NCBI GenBank assembly: GCA_948470475.1
Contig: OX419341.1
Location: 3,665,513-3,729,512, forward strand
DNA: 64,000 nt
Origin: Galaxea fascicularis
Taxonomy: Eukaryota; Cnidaria; Anthozoa; Scleractinia; Euphylliidae
Direction of reading: 5' to 3'
The notes beneath the pieces were generated by a model. The model saw only the letters and a program-made list of their open reading frames with translations, was not told where the DNA came from and ran no database searches. Of the stretch, positions 13,301 through 28,299 are shown in pieces. Each line of letters opens with the position of its first letter. The first letter of the stretch is position 1. Position numbers and translations under genes: made by a program.

Positions 13301-16300
13301 CCATGAAACAATATGGGAACTAAGAAATAACACATTTTCAAAGCACTTTTCACAAATGTTCCCGTCGATTGAACAAGGTATGTAAGTCAGGAATTTGTTT
13401 TCCGAAGTCAGTGTTAAAGCGATAAATTCAGGTTCTGTTATCGGGCAAAATCAAGATGCCAAATTGAACCTAAAGGGTTGACATTACAACTAAAAATTCT
13501 TTATTTCTAGATACAAAAGGCTTTTAGCACCCAAGCAAGTGAATGGAAATTTGCTACCTTTATAGGTATCAAAAGAAGAAGGCCACTGAAGTTCTACATT
13601 GAACTTCCACGCTGAGGTTTCGCGATAAAAAGTGAGGTTCAAAGGAACAACAGACGTTAAAGAGGTTAAAATGGATCACCTTTGAGAGGACAATAAGATC
13701 CTTATAACTGATTTTTTTTTTTTGTTTTCGCCTGCTTGCGTGCGTTTGGTGCAAGGTACTTCATTGCCTGGCGATTGACGCGAAAAGCAACTGAACCAAC
13801 AAACGAAACATCAGGCTCAAACACCTGCTACGTGCCTCTTGTATAACTGTATTAATAGCGCTCTCGTGTTCCCTCACGCTAAAATATTTCCCCCTAATAT
13901 CAGGGGATTCGCTCTATCTTTCTCCTTGTCCTTTAGAACTGTCGGTGCGAAAGAACGTACTTGACTGGTAAAATTTGGCACGCTCTGCTCCCACCAACAA
14001 CAAGAAAATGCAAACAGACACGTCGCATGACTGCATGGGCGACAGAGAGAGACATGGAGGCTGACTTGTGACAATTTTAATGATGTGCACTTTCCATTGC
14101 TGATAAACGCACGATCGCTGTTATCTCGCGCTTTTACAACTACAAAGATCAAGAGCTGATGAGAGCGACGCCATTTCACCATCAAAATTGACAAATTTTC
14201 TCAAAATCTACCGTTTCGGAAACTATTAGAAAATGACGGAAAAGTGGTGCTGATTAATTCAACTTTCATTTAAGAGACAACCATTTACGACTTCACCCAC
14301 AGACCGAAATTAACAGGTCTCCTATCTTAAGCTAAGGGTGATAGGTGTTGTGAGAGTCAGATTCAACACGGCGGGGTTTTTCTCGACTAGATGCGGCACA
14401 AGTTTTCATTTCTAACAATCCCGGTTTCCTAGAATTAGATGAATCATATTTGATCAATTAAGAGAGCATTCCATTCTTAAAAAGTGTCAATTGTTTTATT
14501 CGCAGGCGGATGTTTCCGACCCTCCGTGTTTCCTTCGCTGGCCTGGACCCAGAAGCCACCTATGCTGTCATGCTGGATATTGTTCCAGTTGATTTAAAGC
14601 GACATCGTTATTCTTATTCAGACTCTGCTTGGTTTGTGGCGGGAGAGGGAGACGTTGCACCGCCCCGAGTGGCATGCGTGCACCCTGATTCGCCGTTCAC
14701 CGGTCAACAGCTATTAAGACAAGTGCTATCATTTGAGAAGGTCAAGTTAACGAACAACCGGGACGACAAGCGGGGAAATGTAAGTGCGAGACTCGCCATG
14801 CGGTCAATATTTACTGATCTGCAAGTCCTTAAAAAGCCGTATATGACTTGCTAATTCCCTAGCACGGCTGTTTATCTGATCGAGAAGAACTCTTCTCTAT
14901 GTCCAATTTGTTCCGGTCGCCTTTTTTCAAACAGCGTTGCTTTATCGTGTTCGTAAAATTACAAAGGACGTTTACATTAACGCTAATTATCTTTTGATTA
15001 ACAGAGCAAGCCACGCTATTAGCTTTTAAATCTCTTTTCGCAAAAAACCGATAAACTAAACTCTCGCAAAAAGCATAAACTTAAATTGCACTTAAAATGG
15101 TCACAACTTGTTTCCGTTATTATTAATATTTCAAGAATGCGGCTAAGTTTAGCATTTTAAAAACAGGTGCCTGGCCAACGCACGCCCATAAGTTTTCATT
15201 TGTTTGACAAACTAATTTAGCACTTTTACAACTTTCAGGCTGGGAACATGCGACATGAAAGTCATTCCCCGCTTTTCAAACCAACACTTGTACAAATCAT
15301 TTCTATGCTGTAAACTGTCTTCATGTTTTCCTCGATATTTTTTTTTTTTTTTCATCTTTCATTCAGGTTGAGATTATTCGTCACATTTTATCGCAACCGT
15401 GCACAAATTCTTTTCAGTTTTCATGTTGTGGCGTGGTTGAACTGTCATCTCACTGTGGCAGTAAGCTGATCCTATATTTGCAGTGACCGTGATAAGCCAT
15501 TAGTAGAGAAACCTCTTTTATTTTTCCGCTAGAAACCGGACAAAAGTGAATTGCACCTGTGCAAATCTTTCTCATTTGATAGCGCAAAAACTTCCATCTG
15601 GAAAAATGTCCAAGTAAATTTTGCAACACCAATTTCCCTAAAACACACCGCACCCCAGAAACTGAAAGTGCTGAGCATTGTCTTTCAATTGATTGCTCCA
15701 CCTTAGGATTTCATCCACAGAAACAAAGTTTGACCTTTAAAGCTAGAAATGTAGTCCTTTTTTGAGCTTTCTCTGTAACAGTTCATCACCATCATCATCA
15801 TCATCGAGTGCCATCTACTAATAGTAGGTCTGCTGTCATGGATCTCCAACTGTTCCGATCTTCCGCTCTTCTTAGTGTACCCTAACCATTCTTTGATGTT
15901 TTTCATCCAGGTAACTCTTGGTCTCCCCTGTCCTCTCTTCCCTTCAAATTTGCCTTCCAATAACAATTTTTGGATCGACTTCGCTCTTTTTACGTGACCA
16001 AAATATTGTGGCGTTTTCTTTTCTTTATTGTTGATAATAATTATCTTGTTGCATTCTTCTGTGAAGACATTCGGTAACAGTTAGCCAGTATTTTCTTCGA
16101 CGATCCTTCCCTCTGAATTAAAACACGTCATTTTCTCAGGGTTTGTTTTGGAAATCTAGCCGAGTCTAAAACACTACGGATAAAGCTCAAACAACCGACT
16201 ATATCTCTGTCCCAAAATTGCGAACGAACATTTTTCGAGCAGCTTTTGATTATAAAAAGTGCGAGCGGTTTGAAAGGCTCGTTCCATTTGCCTTCTATTA

Positions 16301-19300
16301 GTGGTGTGAATTTTTTGTATTTTTTATTACTATATTATTTAAAACTGCAGTTCCTACACTTAACTCAATAACCCGAACATTTTAAGGCATTCAAGAAGAG
16401 TGTTTTTCTTTTGTTTTTATCTTTAATTACCACAGTTTTGGCCGCTTTCATGTTCTTGGATTTATTCTTCTACTTACCATTTTTGCTTATTTAAAGCTGC
16501 CTTTTAAAATTTACCGATAGTGCAATATCACAAGATATTTCGTGGGTTCCAAATGATTCGATTAAAAGTGGAACTTTTTCATTATAGTCGGGCGCGAGCC
16601 ACAAACAAAAGTCCCATTCTATAGTTAATTCATCTTTTCATTTTCACTTAGTTCTAATTGGCACTTTCGCTGTCAACTGATGAAAGGTTTGCCCGCATTG
16701 AAATGTCCTTGCATTCATTTTAATTTTGAAAAGAGAACTAAGAAATTCTAGGAAGAGGCCCCTAGTCTTCGGAAACAGCCGCGATTTAAGGCGGCTGTAT
16801 TCGCAGGCTGGAGAAGCCTGCAAGGTATAGTTAAACTCTTGGCAATTAAGATTCTACTTAGGCGAACTAGAAAGGAGGGTTTTTTTCAAATAAGGGAAGA
16901 GAGAGTAGGACACGTTCGTGGTTCATTTTACCAGAAAGATTGCTGGATTAAGATAGAACATAGAAGGAAAAAGATATGGAGGTTAAACTCTAAACGCAAC
17001 TCTGGTTTGGCATCATGTGATCATTTGAGTTGATAAGGTAGTTTGAACAATAACCTTATATTTATACGAACTTTGGTATTTCGAAGTCCACCAAGCAGGA
17101 AACGGAGAAGGTCTTTATTTTGAGTGTTATAGGCGTGGAAGTCGCGGGCTTAGTGGAAATCATGTAATTGATAGGTGGGCGCTAGGCCATTTAGGCCTTT
17201 CCTCAAATTTGCTCCCTCCATTAGCAATCTAAATGTTGTCAAAGATTTCCGATGCCGTAAATTAAAATCTCGTGATTTCTACAGTCTCGGTTTTCTGAGC
17301 TCTAAATGCTTAATGTAACAAGAACATGGCATTTGCAAGTACACTTTTTTTTTATAAGAACCGTTTTCATAAGAACGTTGAGGCTGAGATTAACCCAAAT
17401 TTTAAGAATATGGTTAGAAAATACCAAACCTGAGAGTCAGTCAAGAACACCTTTACTTTGCTCATTTTTTTTAAATGAGTAGTATTTTTTCTATGTACTC
17501 ACGAATTTTTTTTGCGTTTTCACTACAAAATCTGGTGACTTTATGTCGCGTTGTGAACCTCTTTGTCCAATGCTTTTTGTAAAGCTAAATTTACCAGCAG
17601 TTGGTTGGCGCGACATCGTGTGTATACCGTGTAACTTAAGAACACTTAAGAACGTTTTCAGGCTCGAATCGCGAAAAAAATAAGAACTTCGAGCCTCGGG
17701 TCCAGAATTAGACGTTCTTATAAAAGAAAAAAAAGTGTAGTCATTCCCCCTAAATATTTCCGTTCTAAAGGAAACCGCTAGAGATCCTCCTTAACTATTT
17801 ACCTCAATCATGAAAATAACAATTGATCTATCTCCTAAAATTTGCACTTTCTTCTTTCTTCAGATAATTCTTAACTCGATGCATAAGTATCAGCCGAGAA
17901 TCCATCTGCTAAAGAACCCTGAACCGGACGTGGGCAACCCGGATTTAACACGAGCTCAGACGTTCGTTTTCCCAGAGACGATATTCATGGCTGTAACATC
18001 GTACCAAAATCATCTTGTAAGTCCTTGTACAAAGAAAAAAGTAGGGCGGGATTAAGACAGACAGAAAGAGGACCCCAAAGCCTGCAGGACAATGAGAATC
18101 AGTTTTGTATCGATTTATATTAAAACATCATTTTTGTTACCAGGCAAAGGCAAAAAGGTAAAGAAACTTTAGTTATACACCGTTACAATTTAAAGCTGCA
18201 AGATTGTGAAGCCGTGTGCCTGTGAGAAATGTTGGTTTCTGGGGAGAGGGGAAACCGAAGTACCCGGCACGAAGAAAAACCTCACGGAGCAAGAAAGAGA
18301 ACCAATAAACTCAACCCACATGAGACAGCGGATCGGAGAATCGACTGAACCGGGCCACATCGGTGGGAGGCGAGTGTTCTCACCAATCAGTGCGCCTTCC
18401 CTGTTACCCTCACAGAAACATTTAATGTAAAATGAATTCCGTGTGTGCTGAAGCAATGCGGAGATGTTTTTACTCGTTTTCTGCAGATAACTCGACTCAA
18501 GATTTACAGCAATCCATTTGCTAAAGGATTCAGAGACTCTATCAGATTCTTAGGCAACACGGAAAGGTTAGTGCAAACAGCAGTTTCTGGGCAACTGCGC
18601 ACCTCCTCCTCCCTAGTTATAATAAGTTAACAAGTTAGTGTTCATGTTAAGTTTGGGGAGGGGTAGTTACTGATCCAATTGTTTTACGTAAAAACGCTCG
18701 GTCCACTACAACTTCATCAATACTTGTTCATTACAAACCGAATTACGACGTTTTCTTTTTTTACCTCCAGAGAAAGTTTCCTTATGTCGAATGGCTTCCA
18801 GGCGTTTGAGCATGATGAAAGCGCATACTTACTTTCGAGTGGAATGCTGACCCATGGCGGCTCAAGGGAGTTGTTCAGTGAAGGTAGGTCATCAAAGCAA
18901 CGATTACAGACTTGCGTGACAGGAGACGAACGAGTGAGGAGTGGACGTCACAAAAACAGTATGGTCACATCCTGCTCAAGCCTTATGAGGCACTTAAGAG
19001 AGAAGTGCTCATGCTGCTCATTTCATTATAGCAATTAAAAGATTGAAGCTTAATTATCAAAGAGCCCTCTCTTCCTTGTCTGACAATATTTTTATACACT
19101 TTCCTTTTCTTTAGAATTTCACCACATATCGACTCCATCCCAGTGGGGTCCCTGTGGCGATTCGTGCTGTCGAACAACTGGTAGCAACTGCTATCCTCGT
19201 GCCATCCCGCTTGCGGGCTCAAGTGGTATCTATAACAGAGATCCTACGTGGTGGCGCTGTCCAGTTTCACACACAGATGGAAGTGTCTTGATAAATTACT

Positions 19301-19302
19301 AG
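10311..19302 (+). CDS. T-box transcription factor, Tbx20-like (5' incomplete)
   Basis: Exons by GT-AG junctions and frame: 10311-10506, 14506-14779, 17864-18016, 18487-18566, 18771-18883, 19115-19302 (TAG). Together they encode a full T-box DNA-binding domain: it opens with ELWNCFYRLGTEMIITKTGR and continues through RRMFPTLRVSFAGLDPEA, DIVPVD, HPDSPFTGQQLL, FEKVKLTNN, IILNSMHKYQPR, FPETIF and NPFAKGFRDS. The wording around RVSFxGxDPEA and HPDSPFTGxQLL favours Tbx20 over Tbx15/18/22 or Tbx1. It should be a nuclear sequence-specific regulator. The C-terminal tail is short, with a Cys/Trp-rich stretch (CGDSCC, TWWRCP). The first exon starts with two bases of a split codon, so at least one upstream exon is missing. 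The acceptor CTCACCCGCTATGCAG at 10310 is strong. A poly(A) signal follows at 19713. Confidence 0.88.
10507..14505 (+). other. T-box intron (4 kb)
   Basis: Large intron between the first identified T-box exon and the second. It contains a tandem duplication at 11984-12384 and otherwise only short, unrecognised open frames. Homopolymer T runs occur near 12842 and 13712. No embedded gene was seen on either strand. Confidence 0.7.
11984..12384. repeat. Imperfect ~195-205 bp tandem duplication
   Basis: Two units, 11984-12180 and 12190-12384, share colinear blocks: AAGAAAAC, ACGAATTTTGYTTCTCAACT, GCTTGAARATTCAACTGAA, and GTCACAATG. Divergence is moderate. The second unit contains CAGGTAAGT, a strong splice-donor-like string, where the first has CAAGTAAGC. 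It may be a diverged local duplication or two copies of one repeat. Confidence 0.6.
15780..16030 (-). mobile_element. RTE-like LINE 3' fragment
   Basis: The minus-strand frame reads KFEGKRGQGRPRVTWMKNIK, which matches the conserved tail found at the end of many RTE-type LINE reverse transcriptase polyproteins (GRGRPR-x-TW-x-DNIKEW). It is followed downstream on that strand by a (GAT)n tail, visible on the + strand as CATCATCATCATCATCG near 15788. This is the normal place for a LINE 3' microsatellite. It is strongly 5' truncated and inactive. Confidence 0.65.
17342..17737. mobile_element. TA-flanked inverted-repeat element (Tc1/mariner-type MITE)
   Basis: Left end CACTTTTTTTTTATAAGAAC; the right end read in reverse complement is CACTTTTTTTTCTTTTATAAG followed by AACGTC. 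Both ends abut TA (17340-17341 and 17738-17739), as expected for the TA target of Tc1/mariner elements. Total about 396 bp with no transposase frame. It contains internal copies of the motif TAAGAACGTT. Confidence 0.65.
18232..18405 (-). mobile_element. tRNA-derived SINE, truncated copy (family A)
   Basis: This segment aligns with the inner part of the longer copies at 45616-45846 and 49549-49816: the GGTTT-TGGGGAGAGGGGAAA block, GAAAAACCTC, GAACCAATAAACTC and the head GAGGCGAGTGTTCTCACCAA. Read on the minus strand it begins with the tRNA-like A-box region. It lies in the T-box intron before the fourth identified exon and lacks the tail present in the other two copies. Confidence 0.65.
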
Positions 19303-19712
19303 TTCACAGAAAAAAAAGGTTGTAAAAACTGAACTAATTCATGTGGAGTTCTTAAATATTTTTGTGTAAACACTGAACATTGCTGAGGCTCATTGAGCTT
19401 TTTTAAACGAAATCATCAAGTTATTTCTTTGAACTAGGAGATATTTGAACAATTATTTATTGATACATAAAATTATATGCGGTGTGTACCCCTTGCAAAA
19501 GACCGTTTAGTTGTTTATAGGTCAAAAGAAAGTATAATTTTCAGCCGTTGTAAAGCCGGCTCTAGTACTGACCTGGATGTAAGGAGGTCACATTATTTGT
19601 GGTCGTTCGACCGTTTTTAAATTCAATAAGACATTATTTTAAAGATCCCTGGTTGTACATAATATCAGTGATGTATAGCTTTAGTGATGAGATGTTCAAA
19701 GATGTTCAGTAA

Positions 19713-19718
19713 AATAAA
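19713..19718 (+). terminator. Poly(A) signal of the T-box gene
   Basis: AATAAA about 410 bases after the T-box stop codon, with GT-rich sequence (TGATGTCTGTGATGGT) 15-35 bases downstream, as expected for a cleavage and polyadenylation site. Confidence 0.5.
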
Positions 19719-20068
19719 CAAATATGTTAACATGATGTCTGTGATGGTACTACATTTATTCAGTTTGCGGGTACGAAAGCTGGCCGAACACTTTTGATTT
19801 GCTTGAAAAACATGTAAAAGAGGTCAAACAAGCACTTTTGATTTCCTTTGACATCTTCAGATATGAACACGTTTACGTCTTCTTTTGACAGTTTAATGCG
19901 CGTCAAAAGTATAATTCATGTGCGTCTTATGTATCGGAAAACGATACTCGGGCGGGATCACTGAATTAAACAGTGAGCCTTTAATTTGATGACAATGCAT
20001 GTGAATTATACACCTGGTATCCCACTCAATTAAGTGATCAGTGACAAATTTTGCTGTTTGTCAAACGT

Positions 20069-20169
20069 ATAGCCAAGCCTCCTATGCAGACCTTCTGTTA
20101 ACTCGTCACGCAATCTTTCGGGAGGAAAGATTGTGTGACGAGCCGAAAAAAGGTCTGCGTAGGAGGCTA
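20069..20169. mobile_element. hAT-type MITE with 8 bp target duplication
   Basis: The arms CCTCCTATGCAGACC and GGTCTGCGTAGGAGG face each other with TAGCC/GGCTA at the tips. Direct copies of TCAAACGT flank it at 20061-20068 and 20170-20177. An 8 bp duplication is the hallmark of hAT transposases. About 101 bp, no coding capacity. The interior carries the palindrome-like TCACGCAATCTTTC/GAAAGATTGTGTGA. Confidence 0.75.
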
Positions 20170-21391
20170 TCAAACGTTCTCACGTTTACCAGACACCCTA
20201 TCTGCTCAAGTCGGGCTCCTACACATCCTTATCTGTTAAGGAAAACACCCACCTGATCTACTCTCACGTAGCTGTGAGTTGTGCACGGATTAATGATGAG
20301 TGGCGACTTAACTCCTTAAATGGGTGTTGTGGCAGACGACTCAGGCCACCCATGCAAAACCGAGTTTTGGGACTTCCGATGTTCTCAGTATGTCGTATGC
20401 GCACTGTTTCATTAATTCGCTGCCTTTCCAAAGCTGTAATCAACTAGACGTAACTGAACCCAAGACTGACGGGACGAGGTCAATTTTACTCCGTACATCC
20501 GCAATTGACAGCGCCATGGCCATATCTGGGCATGCCACGACGTAATTTATAATGAATAATAAGGTTTACATGATCAACCAAAGAAATACAATAACGAAAT
20601 TTGGCAAAATGCAACAAGAATACTATGAAACAAAACAAAACAAAAAACAAGAATAACATGACGTTCTCCTTTAAAGCAAAAGTTGATAATTACCTTACAA
20701 AGAAGCGAAGAAACCGCAAAAACTACTGTATGACTTTTGCCCTGCAAACACGTGCGTTCGGCGTTCGTCCAGCAAATTCATGTTTTCGTGATAACGGATA
20801 ACGGTTTTCATCGGGCAATCCTTCGTTATTACAGTATAAAGTACAATGGTGGTTGTTTCAGCGCGAAATGCTTAGTTCAAAGAACAAGCTGATAGGTTTT
20901 GGGAAGCCATCTTGCGTTCCTGCTTGTCGTGTGCAGATGCTGACGAAAGAAAATGAATAATGCATCCACTGTTGGTATGCGCGAGGCTGTAGTCGAGCGA
21001 GGCTGTGGAAAGGGAAACAAACTGTGATCTGGGGTATTGAAAGTTTTGCGTGGTACTCAGTTAGGGGATATACCCATCTTTCCAGTGAGCGTTGAGGTTT
21101 GCTATTCCTTATAATACCGTTAAGATAGTGGAACGGTCATTATTTTAAAACCGCGCGAGTCATAATCAGCGAATGGTGGACGCACGAGAGTGCCCTCGTT
21201 TCTCGCGACCCACCCTCGCGCGCGCCACAATTGCTCCTCGTCATTGATGATTACAATAACAGACACCTTGCTTTATACACTTTCTAGCCGGCCTTAGAAA
21301 GGTTAGTTGGCACACTAAGTGTTGATCAAGGACCTGGCCTCTTCACCGGTTGATAAGCTAGGCAGAGAAACACTGTGACTACGAAAGCTGT

Positions 21392-21502
21392 CTGGGGCCG
21401 GTTCCTGTAAGGTGTAATAACTCTATTCCAGGGATAAATGTGCCTTATTTAGTTATTTATCCCTGGAATAGAGTGATAGCACCTTTCAGGAACCAGCCCC
21501 AG
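21392..21502. repeat. Hairpin element, ~45 bp arms
   Basis: CTGGGGCCGGTTCCTG onward to TCCAGGGATAAAT is mirrored by ATTTATCCCTGGA to CAGGAACCAGCCCCAG, with a central gap of about 15 bases. The symmetry indicates a small foldback element or MITE. The ends CTGGGGCCGGTTCCTG are nearly complementary across both arms. Confidence 0.75.
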
Positions 21503-21532
21503 GTCAGTACATTACTATTACTTCCGGCTGCA

Positions 21533-21593
21533 TAGTCTCCTACGCAGAGAAAGATTGCGTGACGAGCCCTAAGCGCATCTGCGTAGGAGACTA
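21533..21593. mobile_element. hAT-type MITE, short relative of 20069-20169
   Basis: The tips TAGTCTCCTACGCAGA and TCTGCGTAGGAGACTA are exact reverse complements, enclosing AAGATTGCGTGACGAGCC, which also occurs inside the 20 kb element. CCGGCTGCA is present directly on both sides (21524-21532 and 21594-21602), giving an 8 bp target duplication plus a chance base. 61 bp, no coding capacity. Confidence 0.75.
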
Positions 21594-22849
21594 CCGGCTG
21601 CATCACCTCTAGCTTTGTTTAGTCTGGTCTGCTATCAGGCAGTCACCCCAGGAATCATGTTATCAATTTCTTTGTTACATCGTAGACGTGACGCAGTTAA
21701 GTCCGTCACACCCTTTGGGAGGGGGGGGGGGGAACTTCCAGAAAAATTGGGTCGGGGTGTGCGGCAGGCTTCCTAAGACCCTTACCCTATTTCAGACCTG
21801 CCTTCTAATCAGTTCCCTAAGTTAGACAAATGTTAACGGCGATGTTTATACGCTTTTATTAAGTAGAATTTTAACCGTGGATAAATAAAGATTACTTACT
21901 TACTTACTTACTTACTAGGATACAAAACTGTACAAAGTTTCGAGCTTAAAATACCATACTATAAAGCAGGTTGCAAAATGTGCCGTCATTTCAAGACTAG
22001 AGTGCACAAACCTTACCCTATTTCAGACCAAAATGGTAAAAATTGATAGCCTACTTCAGACCCAAACGGCTAAAAAAACATACCCTTTGGCGCCGCACAA
22101 CCCAACAAAACATTTGAGTGCATGTGTAACAGAAAAAGTCTCACTAAAAATTAAAAATAGTTTTTCCTGGTTTCTTAGAAAGCGCATTGGAAAAGAGATC
22201 GAATAACTTTGTGTTCTTCTTTGAGGGCGTCTGTTACTCACTTATGTACGCTTTTTTGAAGGGATGTCGGCTTGGAAAAGCTCTGCTAAGTTGGTTTGTC
22301 GCGGTAGAAGCACGGAGCCTGGTGGTTTGTTTTAACACAGTAAACAGAATTTAAACCATCTTTCTTTAGTTCGATGAGCGTCTAACTAAGTGCTAGTGGC
22401 TTAAAAATCTGCCAAGGTCTTGATAATTGGACAATGTGACGTGATGCCGTCAAGAAACAGAGATCGCGCAAGAGACAAAGAAAGAGAAAGGTTAAAGGCC
22501 TGTGATATCACATAATGTCTGGCATTTTTTCCCAAATTCAAGTTTTTCCTTTGCTATAAAGACGTTCACAATGGGCATTACTAAGTAAGGAATTATTTGA
22601 GGAGTAATTTCTTGACGATGCCTTATCACTAAACTGTCAGTTCCGCCCCATAAGACACGCTCAGAGCAGAAAATTAAACTTGTTTTGTGACGGCCCCCGT
22701 AAGCGTGCAAATATCGGAAATTATGCAATACCGCTCCTCACCCCTCCATATGACGCATTTGAATATGTTGTTTGATTTCACGGCAACGTGTTTCCGGTCA
22801 CAGCCGTCTGCACGCCCATAATAAGAACATGGTATCAACCTAAAACGCT

Positions 22850-22857
22850 TATAAAAG
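22850..22857 (+). promoter_or_regulatory. TATA-like box of astacin gene 1
   Basis: TATAAAAG, 131 bases before the astacin 1 start codon. The second astacin gene has a TATAAAG box at a similar place, which supports a core-promoter role. Confidence 0.5.
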
Positions 22858-22980
22858 ATCTGTGCTGCTCAACCTTCAATTGAAGTCTCACAGACGAAAA
22901 GTGGTCGCACGATCCATCTAATCTCGCATCTGATCCAAAAAGAGTGCTCATTACGGAAGAAGACGCGAAGACATTCAACG

Positions 22981-27328
<4,348 letters not shown>

Positions 27329-27592
27329 GGGATCGTGTTCAACAACTGAAGAGCGCCCTCGATTAAAAAACAAATTTTGTTCAGTAGCAAATGAAATAAG
27401 TCCGTGAATAACGTAACTGAAACAACAGGAGAAAGGATTTAATTATGAATTCAGTTTTAACAGTACGCTATGAAATTTTGATATGTATGTTACAATTCCA
27501 TGTAAGAACCTGGCTGCTCCTAGGATATAATTTTCATTTTGTAACAGAGCAGGAGTCCTTAACAGAGTCTAAACGGAAGGCATGTCTGTCTC

Positions 27593-27598
27593 AATAAA
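27593..27598 (+). terminator. Poly(A) signal of astacin gene 1
   Basis: AATAAA about 265 bases after the stop codon of astacin 1, followed by TATGTTTTGTGCTT, a GU-rich downstream element. Confidence 0.55.
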
Positions 27599-27749
27599 TA
27601 TGTTTTGTGCTTACCAAGCATAAATTGTTTCTTCAGTACTCTTCTTTAAATATATTTACGAGCTAAAACAAGTGACTCGAATTTCTTGGGGTTTTCAGTA
27701 CTCCCAATGCCTTCTATTTCCTAAAACAGCAGAGGAAATCGCCTAAAGG

Positions 27750-28150
27750 CGGCCTAAAAACCAAACAGGACACAAAACAGACAAAACGACGCACATAAAG
27801 GCCTGGGTGAGCAATTTATAGTAGTGTCAGGAGTCCATGATCGTGTACAACTCGTCAAGAATAGATTTTTTATACAACTCCTTATACCTTTTGATATTGC
27901 GCAATGGTTTGCCTGCTGTTGTGCCATTTGAAATGATACCTTGATCCCACCCAAACTTAATCATGTCATTGAAATGTAACAGACTTAAAATCGTAAATGG
28001 TTTGAACCCAGGAGTCATATCATAATTAAGTGGACTACGATCGTCCGGGTGAGTGTAGTCCTGGGAAGGACTGTTTGTGGTGACATTGACTGACGTTTCG
28101 ACAATCTGAGCGGAAGTCATCATCAGAGTCAAGTGATTTGTTGTAAAGTC
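27750..28150 (-). mobile_element. Inverted 3'-end segment of a Penelope-like element
   Basis: The minus-strand frame (27827-28132) encodes a tail that includes SAQIVETSVNVTT and DYTHPDDRSPLNYD, which I recognise as the region that follows the nuclease domain or terminal repeat of anthozoan Penelope-like elements. It lies head to head with the + strand Penelope reverse transcriptase starting at 28267, the arrangement often left by Penelope insertions with terminal repeats. Not a host gene. Confidence 0.5.
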
Positions 28151-28299
28151 AGCAGATGGTATAAATACTCTGGTCGTTGATGTGATTGGTCAACGAACTC
28201 GTGATGTTATTGGTCGACTGTCAGTTAAGCCTAGTTGTCATTGGCTGTGAAGACTGTACACAGTGATTGGTGCGTTTCACTATTGACATCCGACGTTAC

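Larger units (their letters stand above)
14780..17863 (+). other. T-box intron (3.1 kb)
   Basis: Intron between the second and third T-box exons. It holds a minus-strand LINE 3' fragment (15780-16030), a GC-rich hairpin pair at about 16775-16822 (CAGCCGC/GCGGCTG and CGCAGGCT/AGCCTGC) and a TA-flanked inverted-repeat element (17342-17737). A poly-T run lies at about 15339. Confidence 0.7.
19719..22849. other. Intergenic, repeat-rich
   Basis: No gene was seen between the T-box gene and the first astacin gene. The stretch contains two related hAT-type MITEs, a 110 bp hairpin element, a G(12) run near 21720, a (TTAC)n microsatellite at about 21893-21917, and a repeated phrase CCCTATTTCAGACC (21785 and 22016) typical of an interspersed repeat. 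Short open frames here show no family signature. Confidence 0.6.
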
